From Phoronis australis (taxonomy: Eukaryota > Phoronida > Phoronidae), in contig NMRA01000261.1 of NCBI GenBank assembly GCA_002633005.1, forward strand, positions 248,001-312,000: DNA of 64,000 nt. Reading direction: 5' to 3'. The position numbers and the translations under genes are program-made. The notes below the pieces were generated by a model. That model was not told the DNA's origin. It did not search any database and worked only from the letters and a program-made list of their open reading frames with translations. Of this stretch, positions 48,901-60,900 are shown piece after piece; positions within the stretch are counted from its first letter, which is position 1, and each line of letters starts with the position of its first letter.

Positions 48901-51900
48901 CAACTTTTTGTATGCTGCGGGGAAATTCGGACACTCGTGTTTTTAGGCTGCTAGATGCTTTTCTTGACGTTTTCTTGAGAGATTTTCGTAATCACGTGAT
49001 GACCTTTTGTTTTAAGAGGTCAATCCAAAATTTAACTTGTCAACAACAATGGCGCTGTTTACCATGTGGGCTGCACACAAATTGGTAAGGGCGGACGTAC
49101 TGCAAGGCTTCGATTAAAATTCACATCTTACCAGCAGCTTCTGTTTTTTCATCGTCACTCAGGTTCCATTTTCTTTAAAAAATGAAGTAAATTTTCTTCA
49201 TTGCACAGTGGAGCAGACGACGGAAACTGAGTCATAGTGCGCAGCGCCACTGGGATATAGCGGGAGAGCCTATACTTATCCATAGTTCCATTACGAATGC
49301 GCCGTGTTCCGAATTTGACACTTGAAATTGGATTTGAGCCCCCCCCCAACACTAAAACCGCACACATTTAAATTTTTTTTCATCTGTGTAATTTTAATTA
49401 CCAGGGTTAATTGATAAACTCAACATTTCCCTATGCTCTTACTGTTTTATTTTTTTTTGCGGCAGCCAAGGGGGGGGGCCCGCCCCCCCCTAAATCCGCC
49501 TATGGAGTATCACTGCCTCTGGCCATGCCAGAGGGTGCATAACTGCCTACACAGGGGAGTTTCCTTGGCAGCAGCTTTTGGTAGATATGGGTAAAAATGA
49601 AAATAAAATTTGACACAAAATTTATTGTTAAAAACTACTGTATTTTCCTAAAAGTGATCTTCAGTGTGTCACATATCCTAATCATATACATCATCTTAGT
49701 CAGACAGTTGAGCACCTAGACGATGCTGCCTCCTGTTGGTGTGACTGGTAGATAGTGACCTCCCCGTAAACCTCTGTACTATTCCGTTTGACCTTGAAGC
49801 CATTGACTGTAATGGAGTTCAGGTTTCAATTTCTTTGATGGAATGAAGGACTATTCAAAAAAAGTTAATTGCAAGACTATTTGCTTGAGCTTGAAAAATT
49901 ACTCCCAACTGCCTCCGAAAGTGTCCATCTAAACTCGAAAGGTAAACATAATAACTTTATGTTGATAGTTTAACCAAGGTGAAGCATGATGCGGAAAATC
50001 TTATGAATTAGAATGTGCCGCCACCCATTGAACACTGTGAAATGGAGCACAATCAGTTTGTGTCAATTTCTGTTTCTGGCAATTCTTCAATTACTGGAAG
50101 GTTATGTATGCAACAGATCATAAACTTTTTCAAGAATAAGTGGTTTCACTTTGTTATAAATATTACCAGCAAATTGAATATCTAAACAAAAGGCTTCAGT
50201 GAAGTTGGTGTTGTCATAATCCTATTTACTATTGGCCCTTTATCAATAAACAAAAGACCTGCAACGAGTATGTATGGGTGAAGAGGAAAGTGAGGTGTCC
50301 TTTGAATTTCTGAGTTTCAAAAACTTTGGACTCACGGGTTTTTTACATATTTGTGTAAGTTTTATGGTCAGAAGAGTTCAAAATGGTGATGTAGAGGACT
50401 AAAGAATCAAACTTCGCTGATTTCTTCAGTTTTTAACCAAATCAGTTTGTATGCAACTGTCTCAGTATCTACGACAACCAGCTTTGAAGTCTGTTAGCTG
50501 TGCGTGACTAAATGTCAAAACACAGAGATAGGAGTCATTGTGGGTAAACTGGCGAAATAAGCAAAGTTTGCTTTTTCAATTCTAGGCCCAGGACCCTCTA
50601 TGCTTCAATTTTAGAACTTAGTATCAAGCCAACACGCTTAAATTTTGAGCCCCACACTTAAGTTTTGATCGTTTTATATCAATTGTTATTACAGTGCTTT
50701 TTAAATGCTCTTAAAAGTGGGACGAACTTGTAAAACGTTGCGTCACCATCTCACGAAGTTGTAAAACAGCACCACCAGGTAGCTCACCATAGTCACATTT
50801 GTCAGTAAAGTACCCACTTGAATCTGTAGAATTGTTCATGTTGTATACATGATTTCTCATTTCAGATCGTATTGGTCCATTTGGCAGATGGCTTCGTCAC
50901 AAGTTACTTGACGCCATACTTGTGGGAACACCAGTATTATTGGCTGTCCAAGTATGTCTGGTTACATTATGCAGTGATACAAATGTTCCTAACCTGTATG
51001 CTTTTGTGCCTAGTCCGGTTACTCCTGTGTTCATTTGTTTTATGAACCATGTCCTCTGCCCACCGAAGAGTCATTCTTTGGTGGCTTGGATATACTGAGA
51101 TCATGTCATATTACAATGATTTTTAACATATTTGTTTTTTCATCTTGGTCATAATGATAATTAGTCACAATTGTTTATGTTTGAATCATAAATTACAAAC
51201 CAAAAGACCAGTTTTTATGTTACAATGCCCAAGATTGTTAGGTGTGTGACTTAAGTGTTAGAATATAGCTCATGTTGGGTAGAATTGCTTCGGGAGACTT
51301 TAGAGATGTCAATCAGTTATTAGAAGAACAGGCACATAATTTTCACACATACCCACCTTCGTTACAAACTTTACACTATATCGCGTTTTTGGGCAGACGT
51401 CAGTGTTCAGGATAAAGCATGGTCAGGCTTTAACTATGTACTTTGATGTATAAAGTCAGACAAAAGCTTATGTGGACAGGAGTCTGCATGGTCACTGATG
51501 GTCAAGTAAACAAGCCCACTCTGATGTGTTCAAGTGTTGAACTGCTCACATGTTGCCATATTGAAAGAAATGAGTGACAAAGGCATGTTTCTGTTCACTG
51601 TTATATTGTTGTATTGATCATTATGCAGTACGTGACAAAACCTATCAGGGCTGTTCCAGCAAAATCTGTATGGGAGGGGGGGAAGGCACTTTTATTTCGT
51701 ATCCACTGCCCATATTTTTCATTTATTTCTCCAACCCATGACCCATAATTTTTTAATTATTTTTAATAGGTTAAAATATAAAATCCAACACTTGCAAACA
51801 AATTGCCTCCAGGAGGACCTGTTAAGAACTTAGATGATTGACAGACAAGAACTAGTTGTCTTGTCCAATATTGTCAAAAACTAAAGTAGCCTGTGAGCAA

Positions 51901-54900
51901 TACTTTTGGCAGCCACCAGGTGTCTCTGTTCACCATGTGTCTATAATTTCAATGAACATTTTTTCAATTATAAGGATCTATGAATCTCAAACTGTCTCCA
52001 CGAACTCTTTTATACTTCTATGTCAAGTGAATATTGGAACTTGTTTATCTTACTCCTCATACTTTTTATTTAAAAATCATCAATTTTCTTATATGTGTTA
52101 ACACCAGTTTAGTGTTGCATAACTTTTCAATTCAATAGGACTGCAGACAAACAGTTGGCTCAAATCAAGTTGCCCATGACTTGATTAATGGCTTAGTGAA
52201 CATATTGCACTCTGTTCACTGGCAATATGGGCTTTTTTGTATTGGGATAAGTTAGGATATATGCCAATTGCATTTTTTTTTAGTTTTGATGGCTGAAGTT
52301 ACCAACCTTTCAACATTAACCGGTCAAAAAATACCACCCATTTTTAATGCATCACTTCTTACAGGAACGACCACCCATAATTTGAGTTTTTTTCTGAAGA
52401 CCACCACCCATGAATTTTTATTTCTACTGCCGTCCCCCCCCCTCCCACACGGATTTTACTGGAACAGCCCTCAGACAAAATACTGTCATGACAGCTAATT
52501 CTGTTAACCAGAGTGTCTGTTGATGACTATTGTGGTAGTAAAATTCTAATGACAGAATGATCTTGCCACCTTACAAACTTGCCTTTAAACTGCCCACTTT
52601 CATTCTCATCTGTCATCAGGGGAGACAACTCTGATCATTGCCTGATGATGAACTTTCCATCCAACCAGCCCTTGTAACGGAGAAGTCGGTGTTATTTTGT
52701 CCGAGTATTTCTGTGTGTATTGAACGTACAGTTCCTGTGATTAATTGATAATAACAGGAGGCTCACAAAGTAGGTTGGTTACATCATAACAGAAATTAAT
52801 TGCCAGGTGCGTCTATTAGTTGAACATATCTTGCATGTACTGTGACACCAAACTATTCACACCTTGTCTTGTTTCGCAAACATTAATTATCCTGTTGACG
52901 ACGTCTTTATGTAACTTGCTTGGAACTGAAAGGAACTTGATTTTTCACCAAATAATTATTTGCTGTTTTTTCTTCATTTTTTATCTTCCATTCCAGAAAT
53001 ATCGTACTCCACGTCGAGACAAATTGATGAAGTTGTTGAGCTTTTTGGGCACGGAAGATTTCTACACACCCCTGATCATCCTACTAGTCTGGTCAGTCAT
53101 AACTGCACATTACTTCTATTATTACTAATATTACTGTTAGTCATAACTTATCCGTTGCACCTATTATGACTGTTTTATGCTAATACGCTTTTTATTTTGC
53201 CTGTTCCAAACAAGTGACCAGTGTAAGGGTGCTTTTGTTTTTCTGTAAATTAAACAAATTGAAATCAAATTCTCACCTTAGATGTTTGTCTTACATTTTT
53301 TTTTGATTTGCATTTGAATTGTCTGGAGGAACTTAAATTCATTAGATGCACATGTCAAATGTGTCTAACAAAGTTCTTGCATTCAGGTTATATGACACCT
53401 TTATCCCAATATAGCCTCATGCTGGTGATCAGCTTTTTGATTTCAGCCTATTCAAATGATCAAATGATTTTGCTATTTTGTCTCATGTACCATGCTTTAG
53501 TTCTGATATACATTTACTTAAAATGTCGTATTGTTGGAAACTGAATGGTTATCAGACTGGCAAGGGGGGTACTCCTTAATGCACCGTTTCGACTCTTAAC
53601 AGGATTGTTGATGTTCGTCTGGGGCGGCTTTTCACAGTGCTGCTGGGCATTGGCATGTACCTGGCCACATTCTTTAAGGTGAGTTCATACTGTCGCTTTT
53701 GTAACAACTGTGCAATTTTACTGTCACAGGCTCCCAAAATTGTTGATACACTTCCCAATGATATCCAGTGTTTGCTGCAACCAGAAAAACAACATTCTGC
53801 CCCTTGGGACAGCATTTTTATGCACCCTCATAGTTGTATGTGGGCGTATTATACCGTCATCTCTGTTTGTCTGTCTGTAGTCCGTCCAGCGTCCGATGTC
53901 CAATGTTTTGCACCACCTAGTTGTCATTTTTACTTTTTTCGAGTGGTTTTGGCATCTGCCCTTCTATCAACCAAACCGCTTTAAGGAAGATTGTGAAAAT
54001 TGGCAAACATGACAATGATTTTCCGACTTTGACTACTGTGGCGCCTCCTAATGGCAGTTTATTTTTACACCCATAGCTGTATTTCCTAAACCCTCTATCG
54101 CATCTTTATTAAATTTAGCAATTGTGTTTATATGAAGTTGACAACATACAATGACGACTTTTGGGCGGATCCAATGAACGCTGTGCTTCCTAATGGCAGT
54201 TTCATTTTTTTCGTTTGTTTTGCTGAAGTTTCTTGATGGATTTTTATGAAATTTGTTAAATAACTTTCTGTTAAAGAAACAAAGACACATTCTTATTTTC
54301 GGGTGGATTTGGCGTATTTTGTGCCATCTAGTCACCATTTTACTGTTTTCTAGTCTTGTTTTCTGTTTTTGGTGTCTGCCCTTCTATCAACCAAACCAGT
54401 CTGAGGATGATTTTGAAAATTGTTGTTTATGTTTCTACTTTAAAGAGGATGGCTGGTGACATTTCTCTCATGACTCTCTTGGGATGTGCATTAAATTTGA
54501 CAAGTGTATTTATATGAAGTTGACAGTGGACAATGTCAACATTTGGATGAATCTGGCTACCACTGTGCCCCCCTAGTGGCAATTTTGTTTGTTGTCCTCT
54601 GTATCTTTGAAACTTCTTTAATGGCAGATTTTTGAGAAATGTAATAAATGGGTTTCTACTAAAAAGTCAACAGGTCCTCGTTCTCAGAAAGATTCAACAT
54701 ATAGCGGCCTTTTTTATTGACACAAAATTTTGCAGTTAGGTTTTCATTAAGGAGAAAATGATAACTTCTCATTTTCGAGCAGATTTGATGTATTTTGCAT
54801 CACTCAGTATCCATTTTAAAAATTTTTGAGTATGTTTTTGACATCACCCTCTCCATCCACCAAACAGCATGAAGGGGATCATTGTTGAAATTTGGAGATG

Positions 54901-57900
54901 CGTTCCTGATGAGAAGACCGAGTCTGACGTTGAATTTCAGACATGTTCAACTAGTCTCTCATCCCCTAATGGCAATTATATTTTTTGTGTCCACCGCTTT
55001 ATCTCCTACCCTATTCAATATCTTTCTGAAATTTAGCAGATGTGTTCCTATGGAGATAGCAACAAATGATGGCGAATTTCAGACCAGTGCAACTACATCT
55101 GTGCCTCCTAGTGGCAATTTTAGTTTTTACTTCAAAGTTCCTTGATGCTTTTTCATGAAATTTGGCAAACAAATTTCTATTGTGAAAATGACAGCACCTT
55201 TTCTTGTTGTGATGGATTCGATGTATTCTGCATCAACTAGTGACCATTTTAATTATTTTTTGGTCTGTTTTTGTTCTCTGCTTGGCTGTCTGCCAAACCA
55301 CTCAGAGGATCATCGTGAAAATTGGCAGATGTGTTCCTTCTGACAAGAGCATGACTGACGAAGATTTTTAGAGGGGTCCAACTACTGTCGTGCCCCCTAG
55401 TGACATTTTTTCACATCTACGGCTGTATCTCCTTAACCCCTTTCATGTTGTTTTTGAAATTTTGCAGTTTTAGCCGTATTTAATTGACAGCAATTCTGCT
55501 GCAGTTCCTAATGGTAGTTTTTTTGTATGTTTGTCTTCGTATCTTTGAAGTTCTTTGACAGATTTTCATGAGATTCGGCAAAGTGTTTTGAGAGGTGATG
55601 ACATCTTCCTCTTTTTGGATGGGTTCAAAGTATTGTGTGCCATTTAATGGCTATTTTTTTATCCTGTAAATACCCCTCGAAGCACATCGTTTGCAGTGCA
55701 GTCGCAGGCACATTTCAACGCTCCGCGTCGCTCTTGTTTCTTTTCTAATCCTCTCATTTTAAACGTAAATTAAAATTGAGTGTTGTTTACCCTCATGTGA
55801 TAGACTAAAATATATGCGTGACTTTATTTTACATTTCACAGAAAGTTTACAGTTTTAAATATGAGATATTTGTTTTAACAGAAACGATCGCATTTCGACA
55901 GTGAAATGTAGAAATATAAAATAGTTCACCTAGTGACTTTCCAAACCTTTTCCAGAATATCTTCTGCCTGCCTCGTCCACCCAAGCCCCCTGTTGCTGTT
56001 CTGGAAAATGCTCTAGACTGGTTTGTATTTTTTGCCATTTAAGTTCGAAATTTTGACTGGCAGACTTTATATTACTCAGTTCAGTGTTAATAATCTGTAC
56101 AGTGATTAAATATACAGTTTGATTGACAATTTGCAAATGAGTCTTATAACTCTCGCGAGTTTTTAACCATTTTTAATCAAACGTGGCAAGACATCGAAAT
56201 GTTTTTGTTAGTGTTTGTTCATGTTAGCCTAATTTTGATCAATTTGAAAAATCACATTTCTACACTAGCCTCAAATTGTAAACATTTTAATTGCAAAATG
56301 GATGTCACTCACTTTGATGCATTGTGTCTGCTATATTGACAGGGCTCTACCTAGTCTTCACTCGACCCTGGGTGTCATGTGTCCGTGGTACATATGGATC
56401 TATGCCTATGCACACTACCACTTATCTACTGTGGGACTTGTCTCACTCTTCTTTGTCATTGCATTTTGTGAGTATGAATTAGGAACAGAGAAGTGCCCTG
56501 GTAATGACTGCTTTGTCACATGGGAGTTCAAGTAGAATAATTTTTATCTGTTGTCAAAAGGTAACTTCATTTGCAAAATCCGCTGGTCTAATTACACCTA
56601 CCTCTAGATAACGTCTTTTTCTAAAATCTGTTGGTCTTACATCAACTTTTTGATAAAATTACTTCTCAAACCTGTTTTTCTGTTTACACCAACCTCTACA
56701 AAACATTTCTAGAATCCATTGGTCTGTTTGCACCCACCACTAGAAAATGGATTTTGGAAATAATATCTCATCACTACCTTAAATTACTTTGAGAAATCAT
56801 TTATCAAAAGAATACCAAACCATGTTTCAGCAATGTAACTAGTACTAGAGCATTAAAATCTTTGAAACAACGTAAGAGTGTTACATTCGTCAACCCTCGA
56901 AAGTAATTTGAAGGAACTTTGCTAAGTTCTTATTTAGAGTCTGCTGAAATCAGGAAGTTTTGATAATGCTTGAAACAAGTTGATCAACAACTTTTGGCAA
57001 AAATCGTCCTTTTTGAGCCACGCAATGAATCTTTTAGCATGTGAAAAGGCATTTAGTGGAATAATTGTAATATCTGCCAGGAGAGGTATGAGTGTACACC
57101 GACAGGTGACCCAGTGTCAGGAGAAGTCCCTTAAGCAGGGTTCGCTCTCCTGTCAAAGCCTGCTTTTGATTGAGGCCACTTAGTATTATGTAATTGACCT
57201 CATCTTGTTCCTTGCTCAGAATAGAAATAATCTCGAGATTTGAGAAGCGACAGATAATTATTGGTTTAGACCAGTCTCGTGTCATTTGATTGTCACGGTG
57301 GGCTTCAGTCGCTGAAGCAGTATGGCTATATGGACACTTCCGATCATTTTATAGCAACCAATTTCAGTCAGAGAAACTTAACTGTTGATGTAGACTGTTT
57401 ATCGTCATAAAATTGGTATCACCTTGTTTCTGATTCAGATGATGCGAGATTTTGTCTTTCCAAAGAACTGGCAGTTCATTATACCTCAAGACCATATTCA
57501 GCGAGTAAAGTGATACACTGTGACAAGTCAGTTGGTAGTGCCTGGTCTCAACCAATAATGAACTGTCAGTTGGTAGTGCCTAGTCTCAACCAATAATTAA
57601 CTGTCAGTTGGTAGTGTCTGATGTCAACCAATAATGAACTGTCAGTTGGTAGTGCCTAGTCTCAACCAATAATGAACTATCAGTTGGTAGTGCCTGGTCT
57701 CAACCAATAATTAACTGTCAGTTGGTAGTGCCTGGTCTCAACCAATAATTAACTGTCAGTTGGTAGTGCCTGGTCTCAATCAATAATTAACTGTCAGTTG
57801 GTAGTGCCTGATGTCAAGCGATAATGAACTGTCAGTTGGTAGTGCCTAGTCTCAACCAATAATGAACTGTCAGTTCTTTCCAAGCCCCAAGTTTTCACCT

Positions 57901-60900
57901 AATGTCCAAACCTGGTTAAGTTTTGAATGTCACATCTCAGAGAATTTTGGATTTAAAGAGGAAAGTAAGCATTTTTGATATTACGTTTAGTAAAAATACA
58001 GACTCCCGGTTGTCTTGGTGATACATTTGTCGATGTTAATTACTTTCACTGTACATGGAATGATAGCAAGTGACATAAACGACTTGACAGTCACCCATTG
58101 AGGAAGCGTAATGTCCTATTCCCTGTTGAACACATTCTGTACAAGTCGGTCGTTTTCCCTCAATGTCTGCAGAACCAAAATACAGTCCCTTTGTCGTGCT
58201 ATATACGTCACTTTCTGTTGTCTCAAGGATAGATTATAATCACTAAGGGAGCAGTGATTAACATGGAAAAGTATTTTCGTTATGCAAAATGGTCAGGAAT
58301 CTGCATGTTTACTAAAGGTTACTGTTGCATGAAAAACTGCTTTACACTTTCAATGGTGATTTTAATTTGCTGATACTGTGTTTGAAGCACTGTTCTCCAA
58401 AGTGCTTGTAGTAATTGTTTTTAAAATGTTCCACTTTTGTGTGAGGCACTATACAAATACTGCTTCTAGTATTTTTTCAAAAAACACCGCTTTTGAGATT
58501 TCACGTGGTCATGTTAAACATCCTGTGGTGTTGCTATGGCTGTATTTCCTTTTTTATGTGCCCACATATTTATATGTGGACGCATTATGCCATCATCTCT
58601 GTCCGGCGTTCGTCCGTTCGGTGTCATACTTCTGCTGCTGTATCCCCAAAACCCTTTGACATACGTTCATGAAATTTTGCACATATGTTCCTTTCTTGGA
58701 TGGGACGGCATGAGCGAAAGTTCGTACAGATCCGACTACCGATGTGCCCCCTTGTGGCAATTTTAGTTTTTTACACTTACCTCTATATCATCAAAGGTCC
58801 TCAACGTATTTTCATATAATTTGGCATATAGGCACCTATTAGTGAGATGACGCTATCTTTCCGTTTTCGGATGGATTTGACGAAGTTTGCGCCACTTAGT
58901 GGCCATTTTTGCTCTTTTCGAGTGTGTATTTTGGCGTCCACCCCGCTTTCAACCAAACCGCTTAAAGGATGATTGTGAAAATTGGCATGTATGTGTTTAC
59001 TATGAAGTTTTGTTTTTGTTTTTGCGCCCATGGCTGTATCTCCTAAACCGTTGGCAGGATCTTTATTAAATTTAGAAAGTATATTTATGTGATGTTGACA
59101 ATGGATGACGACGACTTTCGGACACATCTGGCTACCGGTGTGCCCCCTAGTGGCAATTTCAGTTTTTTATGTTTACCTCTGTATCTTCAAAGGCCCTCAA
59201 CGTATTGTCATAAAGTTAGGCGTATAGGCATCTATTAGTGAGATGACGCTATCACTTTTTCGGATGGATTTGATGTAGTTTGCGCCACCTAGTGACCATT
59301 TTTACTGTTTTTTAGTCTGTTTTTTGGCGTCCACCCCTCTATCAACCAAACGGTTCTAAGAATGACTGAAAATTGCCATGTATGTTCTTGCTACGAAGCT
59401 GACCATAATTTTCCGAAAACTTCGACTATTGTGGTGCCTCCTATTAGCAGTTTTTTTTTGCGCCCATGGCTTTATATCCTAAACCATTAGCAGGATCTTT
59501 CCTAAATTTAGCGAGTGTATTTACATTATGTTCACAACAGATGGCAACAGTTTTCGAACAGATCTGACTACCAGTGTGCCCCCTACAGCAATTTTAGTTT
59601 TTTAGGTTTGCCTTCAAAGGTTTTCAACAGATTTTCAGAAAATTCGGAATATAGGCATTTATTCCCGTTTTCGGATGGATTCGAGGTACTTTTCGCCACC
59701 TATTAGCCATTTTTCCTGTTTTCAAGTCTGTTTTTTTGGTGTCCACTCCTCAATTAACCAAACCATTCTAAGGATGATTTTGAAAGTTGGCGTGTGTGTT
59801 TTGAACGTGAAGAGGGCGGTTGACTATAACAAATTCGACTACTGTGGCGCCGTCTAGTGATAGTTTTGTTTTGTTTTGCACCCATAGCTGCATCTCCTTA
59901 ACACACTACATGATCTTTATTAAACTTAGTAATTGTATTTATATGAAGCTAACAACAGACAACGTCCTTCAGGCCCATCCAATGAAAGCTGTGCTCTTTA
60001 GTGGCAGTTTCATTTTTTTCTGTTTTCCTTCGTTTCTCTAAAGATCCTTGACAGATTTTTATGAAATTTGGTAAATAGCTTTCTATTAAAGAAGCGATGG
60101 CATTTTCCTGTTTTCAGGTGGATTGGATGTTTTTGCGCCATCAAGTGGCTATTTTTATGAGACAAAAAAGCAACCCTAGAAGCATACCGTTTGCGGTGCA
60201 TTGGTAGGGGCATTTCAATGCTCTGCGTTGCTCTTCTTTACTATGATATAAAGGCATAGTTACATAACTTAATTTATGACAAACTAGTATAAAGTCAAAA
60301 AGTAGATTCTGCGTGCATTCTAGTTTAAAATTTATGTTTACTGAGTTTTATCCTCAACTTCTTGTTATTTATAGGGTCGTTCTCAGTCATGTTTAGTCGT
60401 GTTTACCTCGGAGTGCATAGTCCAGCTGATATAGTCACTGGAGGTATCTTGGGTACACTCATGCTGTCGGCCTTTGTGCAAGTTGATGATCAGTTGTACC
60501 ACTATATAGGCTATGGTAATAATGGTGAGTACTGTATCTCATGACAGGGTTATAGTCACACTATTTGTACCACTACATAGGCTGTGGTACTAATGGTGAG
60601 TACTGTGTCTTATGATAGGGTTATAGTCACAGTAGTTGTACCACTACATAGGCTGTGGTACTAATGGTGAGTACTATTTCTTATGACAGGGTTATAGTCA
60701 CTTTAGTTGTCTCTCAGTAGCTGAATTTTTATGTGATGTAACAGCTGATTTAATAACAGCTTATCGAAGTCGTTTAGATGCTTGAGTTCTTGTCAGCATG
60801 CTTTTTTGGTTGGTGGTTAGGTCAGTTATGTTGTGAACCCAAAGTGTTTGATAGTGAAGTGGGCCTCGGGTTATCGTAATTTTTGGTGATTTGGCTTGTG

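Noticed and set aside
49049-49084. MALFTMWAAHKL as first exon of the phosphatase gene
   Set aside because: Its donor is in phase 0, whereas exon 2 needs a phase 1 partner. The exon at 45946-46051 fits exactly and gives the join I-D-R.
50866-50951. Alternative open frame in phosphatase exon 2 (IVLVHLADGF...)
   Set aside because: It leads to a stop soon after the next splice join. The frame RIGPFGRWLRHK joins in phase on both sides.
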